A DNA stretch of 64,000 nt from Prolixibacteraceae bacterium JC049. Its GTDB lineage: Bacteria; Bacteroidota; Bacteroidia; Bacteroidales; Prolixibacteraceae. Every line of letters begins with the position of its first letter. The first letter of the stretch is position 1. Shown piece by piece: positions 16,609 through 23,751 of the stretch. A model generated the notes under the pieces. The model searched no databases, was not told the DNA's origin, and was given only the letters and a program-made list of their open reading frames with translations. The DNA lies in NCBI GenBank assembly GCA_023369685.1, contig SACZ01000003.1, forward strand, positions 210,818 to 274,817, read 5' to 3'. The translations under genes were made by a program, and so were the position numbers.

Positions 16609-18192
16609 ATGAAAAATAATATAGTTGTAATACTAATTGGATTAGTATTGTTTTCATGTTCAAAACCGAGAGAGAAAGCAGATAAAGTTCAACTAATTCC
16701 TTTTCCAAATGAAATTGCTTTAGGAGAGTACAATATTGACCTAAGTGAGGGAGTAGCCATTTCGGGAGAAATCGGGAATAAAGCATTTTTGAAAGATTTA
16801 TTGTCGGAAAAGAATATCTCTAGTGGGAAACGAGTGAAAATTGAATTTCAGACCGATAAATCCATTACAGACAAAGAGGCTTATGAGTTGATTGCAAAAG
16901 ATAGACGAATTACTATTAAATCATCAGCGAAATCAGGGGAGTTTTATGCTTTAATGACTTTGAGACAGTTGATTAAGGGGGGAGCAATTCCTGAGGTGCA
17001 TATCAAGGATAGACCTGCCTTTAAATGGCGAGCCTTTATGTTGGATGAATCCAGACATTTTCAGGGTAAAGAGGTGGTCATAAAATTATTGAATGAAATG
17101 GCTGCTTTAAAAATGAATGTCTTTCACTGGCACTTAACAGATGATCAGGGGTGGAGAATCGAGATAAAGAAATATCCTTTGTTGACACAAGTGGGATCAA
17201 GGCGAGATAGCACTCAGGTAAACGATGGTCGTGGTTCCAGAAGTAAAACATACGATGGAAAATCTCACGGTGGATTTTATACACAGACTGAAATAAAAGA
17301 GATTGTTGAATATGCTGCAAAATTGAATATTCAGGTGGTGCCGGAGATTGGAATGCCAGGCCATTTCTCGGCTGCAATTGCCAGTTATCCTTACCTGGGA
17401 ACTCAAAAGAAGAAAATAAAAGTTCCGTGTAAGTTTGGAGTAGGTACAGATGTCTTAGACCCTTCAAGTGATAAAACCATTCAGTTTTTACATGATGTTT
17501 TGGATGAGGTGAATGCTCTTTTTCCATCGCAGGTTATTCACATAGGAGGAGATGAAGTGCGCTACGATCATTGGAAAAAGAGTAGTGCTGTTAAAGCGTA
17601 CAAGAAAAAATATCAACTGCCCACTTTTAGCGATGTACAGGTGAAATTTACCAATGACATTTCGAAATACATTGAATCGAAATTTGGCAAACGAGCCATG
17701 GGATGGAACGAAATATTAGGCGAGCGTACACATAGCTGGGCGAAAGGTGATAAAAGTGCAAAAACAGAACTATCGAAGAATGCAATTATTCATTTTTGGC
17801 ATGGCTCAGCCAGTGATTTTCAGAAAGCAATTAGTCGTGGGTATAATGTGGTAAATAGTACCAGTAAGTATACATACCTCGACTATTCTTATCGAAAAAT
17901 CAACCTAGAGAAGGCATACCGATTCCAGGTTGTCCCCAAAGAATTATCAGCAGAAGAGGCACAGCAAATTTTAGGACTAGGTTGTCAAATGTGGACAGAG
18001 TGGACTCCTAAAACAGAAAATGTATACCACCGAGTCTTCCCTCGAATTGCTGCTTATGCCGAGAATGGATGGACTTCAGAAGGAAATAAAGATTATACCC
18101 GATTCAAAGAAGCCTTGCAAGTGAAGTTAAAAGAATGGCAAAAGCTGGGAATCAAGTATGGTCCATTAGATGCTGTTAAAAAAGTGAAATAA
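16609..18192 (+). CDS. GH20 beta-N-acetylhexosaminidase, lipoprotein
   Basis: The 527-residue protein starts with a lipoprotein signal (lipobox FSC, Cys17). A GH20b-type alpha/beta N-terminal domain follows (about 25-130), then the GH20 barrel (about 135-490). The barrel contains FHWHLTDDQGWR and the catalytic pair D315-E316 in HIGGDEVRYDHW, where Glu is the acid/base and Asp orients the substrate acetamido group, which acts as nucleophile. It removes terminal beta-linked GlcNAc or GalNAc. The lipid anchor places it in the periplasm or on the cell surface. It follows the two sulfatases closely, suggesting that it acts on HexNAc freed of sulfate. Confidence 0.93.
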   Translation: MKNNIVVILIGLVLFSCSKPREKADKVQLIPFPNEIALGEYNIDLSEGVAISGEIGNKAFLKDLLSEKNISSGKRVKIEFQTDKSITDKEAYELIAKDRRITIKSSAKSGEFYALMTLRQLIKGGAIPEVHIKDRPAFKWRAFMLDESRHFQGKEVVIKLLNEMAALKMNVFHWHLTDDQGWRIEIKKYPLLTQVGSRRDSTQVNDGRGSRSKTYDGKSHGGFYTQTEIKEIVEYAAKLNIQVVPEIGMPGHFSAAIASYPYLGTQKKKIKVPCKFGVGTDVLDPSSDKTIQFLHDVLDEVNALFPSQVIHIGGDEVRYDHWKKSSAVKAYKKKYQLPTFSDVQVKFTNDISKYIESKFGKRAMGWNEILGERTHSWAKGDKSAKTELSKNAIIHFWHGSASDFQKAISRGYNVVNSTSKYTYLDYSYRKINLEKAYRFQVVPKELSAEEAQQILGLGCQMWTEWTPKTENVYHRVFPRIAAYAENGWTSEGNKDYTRFKEALQVKLKEWQKLGIKYGPLDAVKKVK

Positions 18193-18230
18193 ATTCTACG
18201 AAAAACATTTTTACTGGTTTGGTGCTAATG

Positions 18231-18263
18231 GCTTTAAAATGAGCTGTGTTAAAAGCTTTTTTT
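18231..18263 (+). terminator. weak terminator-like hairpin after GH20
   Basis: GCTTTAA (18231-18237) can pair with TTAAAAGC (18249-18256), allowing one bulge, and seven T residues follow. The stem is AT-rich and weak, so it may only partly separate the sulfatase-GH20 unit from the next gene, 196 bp downstream of GH20. Confidence 0.35.
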
Positions 18264-18388
18264 ACCCCTGTTTTACTATTAAGTAGTGGAAGAATAGGTG
18301 GCTGTCGGATGATGGTAGATATATTTAAGAATGCTAGTATGGCATGTTTTGAATAAAAATTAAATAGCAAATCAAACGTATTGGAAAA

Positions 18389-19792
18389 ATGTTGAATAGA
18401 AGGAAATTTTTAGCAACAGTTGGAGCAGTAGCTGCAGGAGCAGCAGTTGCAGGACCTGTTAAAGCTGCTATTAAAGCTAGTGGCCAAAAACTGAAAGTGG
18501 TTCTAGTGGGAACCGGAGTGAGAGGAAATGGTTTCTGGGGAAAACGTTTGGTCGACAAATACGGCGATATTATTGAGTTCGTTGGGTTGGTTGATCATAA
18601 CCCTGGACGCTTGAAGTATGCTGCTAAATATATTGGAGTGAGCAAAAAATGTGGATTGTATGACACATTTGAAGGTATGTTGAAAGAGCAAACTCCTGAT
18701 TTGGTAATGGTAACTACTACCGATGCAACGCATCATATGTATATCATCAAATCATTGAAAGCAGGAATTGATGTGTTGACAGAAAAGCCAATGACAACTG
18801 ACGAAGATAAGTGTCAGGAAATTTTGGATGCAGAGCGTAAGTATAAGCGCAAAGTTATTGTTGCATTCAATTACCGTTGGAGTCCATACAATACTAAAAT
18901 TAAAGAGCTATTGAGCAGTGGTGCTATTGGCGATGTTGTTTCTGTGGATTTCTCGTGGATGTTGAACACTAGTCACGGAGCATCATACTTCCGTCGTTGG
19001 CATGGACAGCGTGAGCATAGTGGTACGCTATTGGTACACAAGTCAACTCACCACTTCGATTTAATTAACTGGTGGTTAGATTCAGAGCCAGAAGAGGTAT
19101 TTGCTTATGGTGATTTGGAATACTATGGAAGAAATCCTAAGAAATCAGGAGTAAGCTGTCGTACTTGTGACGAAAAGAAAACGTGTAAGTTCTATTGGGA
19201 TATTACAAGAAGTCGTGGCGACTATGAACGCTACGTTATGAATGAGAAGCACGATGGTTACATCCGTGATAATTGCTTGTTCCGCCCTGAAATTAATATT
19301 TACGATAAGATGAATGTAAATATCAAGTATGCCAACAATGTATATGTGAACTACATGCTTACTACTTACTCTCCATGGGAGGGATGGCGTGTTGCATTCA
19401 ACGGAACCGAAGGACGAATTGAAGCATTCCTTGATGTACCTTACCTAAACTCAGAAATGTTGAGTCAGGAAGAGTTACATGCTGCTGAAATGGATCAAAG
19501 CGGTAAGGCGAAAGCGAAAACCAAACCAATTATTTTACACAAACTGTGGAATAAACAAGAGACTGTTAGTGTTCCTTATAGCCGTGGTGGCCATGGTGGT
19601 GGTGATGTTCGTTTGCACGATCAGATCTTTAAACATCCGGAGAAAGAAGATATACACAAGCACATGGCAGGTACTCGCGATGGAGCAATGTCTATCTTAA
19701 TTGGTGTTGCTGCGCGTAACTGTATCGAGACTGGAAAGCCAATTAAAATTGGAAGTTTGACAGATCTTCAGCCTAGAGCAAAACGATTATAA
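18389..19792 (+). CDS. exported Gfo/Idh/MocA oxidoreductase-fold protein (GH109-like)
   Basis: The 467-residue protein starts NRRKFLATVGAVAAGAAVAG, a twin-arginine-like signal that suits export of a protein folded around NAD(H). The Rossmann fold follows (VLVGTGVRG, residues 38-46) with the cofactor-site motif EKP at 132-134. The C-terminal substrate domain carries KSTHHFDLINWW (219-230). C257, C260, C266 and C296 form a CxxC-x5-C plus distal Cys set seen in one branch of this superfamily, probably a structural metal site. Related exported proteins include GH109, which hydrolyses glycosides (alpha-GalNAc) by transient oxidation at C3, and C3-dehydrogenases. The place among glycosidases supports a glycan role, but hydrolase versus oxidoreductase cannot be settled by eye. 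Confidence 0.8.
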   Translation: MLNRRKFLATVGAVAAGAAVAGPVKAAIKASGQKLKVVLVGTGVRGNGFWGKRLVDKYGDIIEFVGLVDHNPGRLKYAAKYIGVSKKCGLYDTFEGMLKEQTPDLVMVTTTDATHHMYIIKSLKAGIDVLTEKPMTTDEDKCQEILDAERKYKRKVIVAFNYRWSPYNTKIKELLSSGAIGDVVSVDFSWMLNTSHGASYFRRWHGQREHSGTLLVHKSTHHFDLINWWLDSEPEEVFAYGDLEYYGRNPKKSGVSCRTCDEKKTCKFYWDITRSRGDYERYVMNEKHDGYIRDNCLFRPEINIYDKMNVNIKYANNVYVNYMLTTYSPWEGWRVAFNGTEGRIEAFLDVPYLNSEMLSQEELHAAEMDQSGKAKAKTKPIILHKLWNKQETVSVPYSRGGHGGGDVRLHDQIFKHPEKEDIHKHMAGTRDGAMSILIGVAARNCIETGKPIKIGSLTDLQPRAKRL

Positions 19793-19814
19793 TGTGAGAT
19801 TAGTTTAGTTAATT

Positions 19815-19852
19815 GCAGAGCCCCGTGGGAGTAATCTTACGGGGCAATCTGC
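19815..19852 (+). other. intergenic hairpin without U-tract
   Basis: GCCCCGT and ACGGGGC (7 GC-rich pairs) are extended by GCAGA/TCTGC across a 2-nt bulge, with a 12-nt loop. No T-run follows. It may be a processing or stability element, or a Rho-dependent pause site, at the boundary between the Gfo/Idh/MocA gene and the next operon. Confidence 0.6.
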
Positions 19853-20019
19853 ATCATCCTGATAAGCCTGGAATTGACCACCTCTGTAGATAGTATTAAC
19901 GCAAATGGCCCAATAACCTGAATTCTGAGAAACGAATCGAATCGTTAAATCGCAATCTGAACCTGGAAATTTAAACCGAACTCAGGTTAGTAAAGCCTCT
20001 ACTAAAGACCTATTAAAAA
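19853..20019 (+). promoter_or_regulatory. structured leader region before the first GH92 gene
   Basis: TAACCTGA (19914-19921) and TCAGGTTA (19982-19989) are perfect complements and could close a large stem. Inside, AACGA and TCGTT (19931-19946) form a second small inverted repeat. A regulatory leader or paired operator is possible. No clear TAnnTTTG box was found here. Confidence 0.35.
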
Positions 20020-22356
20020 ATGAAGATTTTTAAAGCTTTTAAACCAGTAATTTACCTCTGTTTATTGTTTTTAGCTATTACCAGTTGTCAGCAAAAAGCA
20101 ATAAAACCTACCGATTTGGTTAATCCGTTTATCGACACTCACAAGTGCCGTTGGTTCTTCTTTTCTTCGGCAAGTCGCCCGTTTGGGATGGTGAACTTAA
20201 GTCCTGATACCCGTACCAAAGGAAGTTGGAAATCGGGTTATTTGTACGATTCACTTAATGTTCGTTGTTTTTCACATGTTCATGCATGGCAGATGTCTGG
20301 TATTCCGGTTATGCCTACCGTTGGAGAATTTAAAGGGCACCTGGGGATGGATGCTTATAAATCGTCATTTAAACACGAAACGGAAATAGCACGACCAGGG
20401 TATCATAAAGTGGTGCTGGACGATTACAATATTACTGCCGAACTAACTTCTACTACCAGAGTTGGATTTCATAAGTACCAATTCCCTAAAAACGAGAAAG
20501 GGTTTGTGATTTTTGATACAGGAGCTTATTTGGCTCACTCAAAAATGGACTCTTCTATGGTTTTTCGCGTTAACGATAACGAAATTGCAGGCTTCAGTTT
20601 AATGGGGCGTACAGGACGTCGTCCTAAGCCTACTTATGTTTATTTTGTAGCTCGTTTCAATCAACCAATTTCTGAGTTTGGTGGATGGAAAAACAAAAAG
20701 ATTATAACAACTCCGAATAATAAAATTGCAGGAAAAAATTGTGGCGCTTTTGTTTCATTCGATCAGATGAAAGATGAAAACTTGTTGATGAAGGTGGCCA
20801 TTTCGTATACCAATATCGAACAAGCCCGATTGAATCTTGAGACAGAACTAGCTCATTGGGATTTCGACAAAGTGGTGAAAGAGTCGGATGATGAATGGAA
20901 CAAATGGTTAAGTAAGATTGAAATTAAGGGGGGAACCGAAAAACAACAAGTAAAATTTTATACCGACTTATGGCACTCGTTGTTGGGAAGAAGAATTGTA
21001 AGCGATGTGGATGGTAAGTTTTGCGATATGACAGGCGAGAAACCTGCGATTCGTCAAATGCCATTGAATGCAGAAGGAAAGCCGAAAAACAATTTTTACA
21101 ATTTCGACGCATGGTGGGGAAGCCACTGGACGTTGAATGTGTTGTGGTCAATGGCTTATCCTGAAATGATGGATGAGTTTTGCAATAGCATGGTCGAAAT
21201 GTACAATCATGGAGGACTGATTCCACGTGGGCCTTCAGGAGGAAATTACACTTACGTAATGATTGGTGATCCGGCTGTTTCGTTCTTTGCAACTGCTTAT
21301 AACAAGGGAATCCGAAACTACGATATTCAGAAAGCATACGAAGGATTAAGAAAGAATGCTTTTGTTGGTGGCATACGCGATAGAGCAGGGTATGAGCATC
21401 GCGATAATCCTCAAGGAGGAGGAATGGGCTATTATGTAGAGCAAGGTTATGTGCCGGAATACATAAAAGGACCAGGAGGACATAAAGATGGTGCCTCAAT
21501 GACATTGGAGTATGCTTATCAGGATTGGTGTTTGGCACAAATTGCTAAAGCAACAGGTAATAATTCAGACTATGAGTTGTTTAATAAGCGCTCTAAAAAT
21601 TATAAGAAATTGTGGAATCCGGAAACGCGCTTTATTCATCCAAGAATGAAGGATGGCAGTTGGATTGAGAACTTTGAACCAATTGGAGATGGTTTTCATA
21701 CACTTGGTTTTTGCGAAAGTAACTCTGCCATTTATACCAACTTTGTACCACACGATTTGCCTGGCTTAATGGAGCTTTTCGGAGGAAAAGAGAAGTATAC
21801 CGAATACTTAAGTGAATGCTTCAGAAAAGCTGCTCCAATGAATTATATTACCGACCACGGTAAACACGCTCAGAACTGGGTCGATTATGAAAATCAACCA
21901 TCTTGCCAAATGGCTCATTTGTTTAACTATACTGGAGCGCCTTGGCTATCACAGAAATGGGTGAGAGAGGTAAAAGAGACCACTTTCGGAGATACTACTC
22001 CTTATGGTGGTTATAACGGAGATGAAGATCAAGGTCAGATGGGGGCACTGGGTGTTCTAATGTCCATTGGAATGTTTCAAATGGATGGCGGTTGTTCTGT
22101 CGATTCGAAATACGATATTACAACTCCTCTATTCGATGAAGTGAAAATTCATCTGAATCCAAAATATTATACAGGAAAAACCTTCACAATAAAAACCAAT
22201 AATAACTCGAAAGAGAATATGTACATCCAATCGGCAAAGTTGAATGGGAAAGAGTGGAATAGCTTCCAGTTTTCACATAGCGATTTTGCTAAAGGAGGAA
22301 AAATTGAACTAAACCTGGGAAGTCAACCAAATAAAAACTGGGGTATTAATCAATAG
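20020..22356 (+). CDS. GH92 exo-alpha-mannosidase 1, lipoprotein
   Basis: The 778-residue protein has lipobox TSC after a hydrophobic signal. The GH92 N-terminal beta-sandwich starts with LVNPFIDTH and contains SRPFGMVNLSPDT. The (alpha/alpha)6 domain carries FYNFDAWWGSHWTL, the TLEYAYQDW motif and the acidic loop GDEDQGQMG (D668, E669, D670). Family members are calcium-dependent inverting mannosidases that remove terminal alpha-mannose. The acidic loop differs from the usual GNDDCGQMSAW (Glu for the middle residue, Gln for Cys, and ALGV for AWY), so linkage preference may differ. It begins the second gene group of the locus, after a 227-bp structured gap. Confidence 0.9.
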   Translation: MKIFKAFKPVIYLCLLFLAITSCQQKAIKPTDLVNPFIDTHKCRWFFFSSASRPFGMVNLSPDTRTKGSWKSGYLYDSLNVRCFSHVHAWQMSGIPVMPTVGEFKGHLGMDAYKSSFKHETEIARPGYHKVVLDDYNITAELTSTTRVGFHKYQFPKNEKGFVIFDTGAYLAHSKMDSSMVFRVNDNEIAGFSLMGRTGRRPKPTYVYFVARFNQPISEFGGWKNKKIITTPNNKIAGKNCGAFVSFDQMKDENLLMKVAISYTNIEQARLNLETELAHWDFDKVVKESDDEWNKWLSKIEIKGGTEKQQVKFYTDLWHSLLGRRIVSDVDGKFCDMTGEKPAIRQMPLNAEGKPKNNFYNFDAWWGSHWTLNVLWSMAYPEMMDEFCNSMVEMYNHGGLIPRGPSGGNYTYVMIGDPAVSFFATAYNKGIRNYDIQKAYEGLRKNAFVGGIRDRAGYEHRDNPQGGGMGYYVEQGYVPEYIKGPGGHKDGASMTLEYAYQDWCLAQIAKATGNNSDYELFNKRSKNYKKLWNPETRFIHPRMKDGSWIENFEPIGDGFHTLGFCESNSAIYTNFVPHDLPGLMELFGGKEKYTEYLSECFRKAAPMNYITDHGKHAQNWVDYENQPSCQMAHLFNYTGAPWLSQKWVREVKETTFGDTTPYGGYNGDEDQGQMGALGVLMSIGMFQMDGGCSVDSKYDITTPLFDEVKIHLNPKYYTGKTFTIKTNNNSKENMYIQSAKLNGKEWNSFQFSHSDFAKGGKIELNLGSQPNKNWGINQ

Positions 22357-22478
22357 GTCGAATTCGATATTAAATTCTTGAGTTAGCGTGTTGGTAATTG
22401 GTGAGCTTTAGGTGTGTTGCTCATTTGTTGTCAACTGACTCATACGATTAAAACTGAATTTGACTGAACAAACTTTAA

Positions 22479-23750
22479 ATGCTGGGAATGAAAAAGAAGA
22501 GTTTGATTCTAATGTTTTTATTTGCCTTTGTTGGCGGATATGCAAAAAAAGAGAACACAAAGTTACCGGGTAAGCCGGAGTGGCAACCAGTGTTGAAATA
22601 CACATTGGATTTGCACAAAAAAAGTACACACCCGGCTCAATATCCTTTCGACAATGCGTGGGAAGAGATTGGACCGGGTTACCACCTTGCTCCTGCTTTT
22701 GGGCACTGGGATATTGTACATCAGGTATACGATGCATTGGTGTATAATCCGGAGCATGGATTAAATCAATTGTACAACAACATAAAGAACCAGGAGGCTC
22801 ATGGTATGCTTCCTGGTAGTATTTGGTTTCCACGAAAAGGGGGAAAACACAAAGAGGTTAGATGGAGTAAGAAAGATGAAGGACATCCGCCTTTATGGAT
22901 TTATGCCGTAGATGAGTATGTGAATCAGACAGGCAATTCATCTATTCTAATCGACTTTTATGCTGCTTTGGTTCGCCAGATTACCTGGTTCGAAAATGAG
23001 CGTAAAGCAAAAGGAAAAGGCTTCTTCTACAACGACATCATCAAAAGACGTTGGGAAAGTGGTGTCGATCAGGGAATCCGTTTCGACGAAGCAGATTTGG
23101 GACCACAAGCTTGTATCGATGCGACATCTCATGTGTATGCTTTATACTTCTTTGCCGATAAGTGGGGAAAGAAGTTGGGGGTGAAAACATCGTTTTATGC
23201 CGAAAAAGCGGCAAGCTTAAAAAGCTACGTCAACAATGAACTATTCGACTCGAAAAAGGGTAGCTACTTTGATAGTTGGTCGGTAAACGATCCGAAGAAG
23301 CAACATTTTGCTTTCGAGAATATTTGGCCAATTATTGTTGGAATTGCACCACAAAAGAGAGCAGAATTCTACATCGAAAATTATGTGATGAGTCCGAAGC
23401 ATTTTCTTTCGAAGCATCCAACAACAACAGTTTCCATGAGCGATCCGAAGTTTGAACTGAGAATGTGGAGAGGTCCTGTTTGGAATAGTATGAGCTTTTG
23501 GGTGGCAAAAGCTTGTATTCGATATGGAAAATACGAAGCTGCAAAAGTGATTCTGGAACGATCGTTAAACGAAACAGCCAGCCAGTTTAAGCTGACAGGA
23601 AAAATTTGGGAGTTTTATCATCCACATGGCGGAAGTCCGGAAGATGTAAAACGCAAGAATGGAAGCAGAAATATGCCTTGTTCTGATTATTTGGGACATA
23701 ATCCGTTGATTGCCATGGCGAAACTTTACGATGAAATAAAAAACAAGTAA
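22479..23750 (+). CDS. exported (alpha/alpha)6 glycosidase, GH63/GH37-like
   Basis: The 423-residue protein has a Sec signal peptide; translation may start at 22479 or at the second Met (22488), which gives a cleaner MKKK signal. The sequence is a compact (alpha/alpha)6 barrel with the GH63/GH37 landmarks WESGVDQGIRFD (candidate acid D197), WRGPVWNSMSFW and WEFYHPHGG (candidate base E378). GH63 and GH37 enzymes are inverting alpha-glucosidases (processing glucosidase I, mannosylglycerate hydrolase, trehalase). The protein has only the barrel, without the N-terminal sandwich of long GH63s. Between GH92 and GH2 genes, 1 bp from the next start, it probably removes a terminal alpha-linked sugar from the same glycan. 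The exact family is uncertain. Confidence 0.75.
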   Translation: MLGMKKKSLILMFLFAFVGGYAKKENTKLPGKPEWQPVLKYTLDLHKKSTHPAQYPFDNAWEEIGPGYHLAPAFGHWDIVHQVYDALVYNPEHGLNQLYNNIKNQEAHGMLPGSIWFPRKGGKHKEVRWSKKDEGHPPLWIYAVDEYVNQTGNSSILIDFYAALVRQITWFENERKAKGKGFFYNDIIKRRWESGVDQGIRFDEADLGPQACIDATSHVYALYFFADKWGKKLGVKTSFYAEKAASLKSYVNNELFDSKKGSYFDSWSVNDPKKQHFAFENIWPIIVGIAPQKRAEFYIENYVMSPKHFLSKHPTTTVSMSDPKFELRMWRGPVWNSMSFWVAKACIRYGKYEAAKVILERSLNETASQFKLTGKIWEFYHPHGGSPEDVKRKNGSRNMPCSDYLGHNPLIAMAKLYDEIKNK

Positions 23751-23751
23751 G

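Noticed and set aside
20924-21538. A 204-codon minus-strand frame inside the first GH92 gene
   Set aside because: It lies wholly within a well-supported GH92 gene, and its translation looks like random shadow composition rich in His, Ser and Leu.
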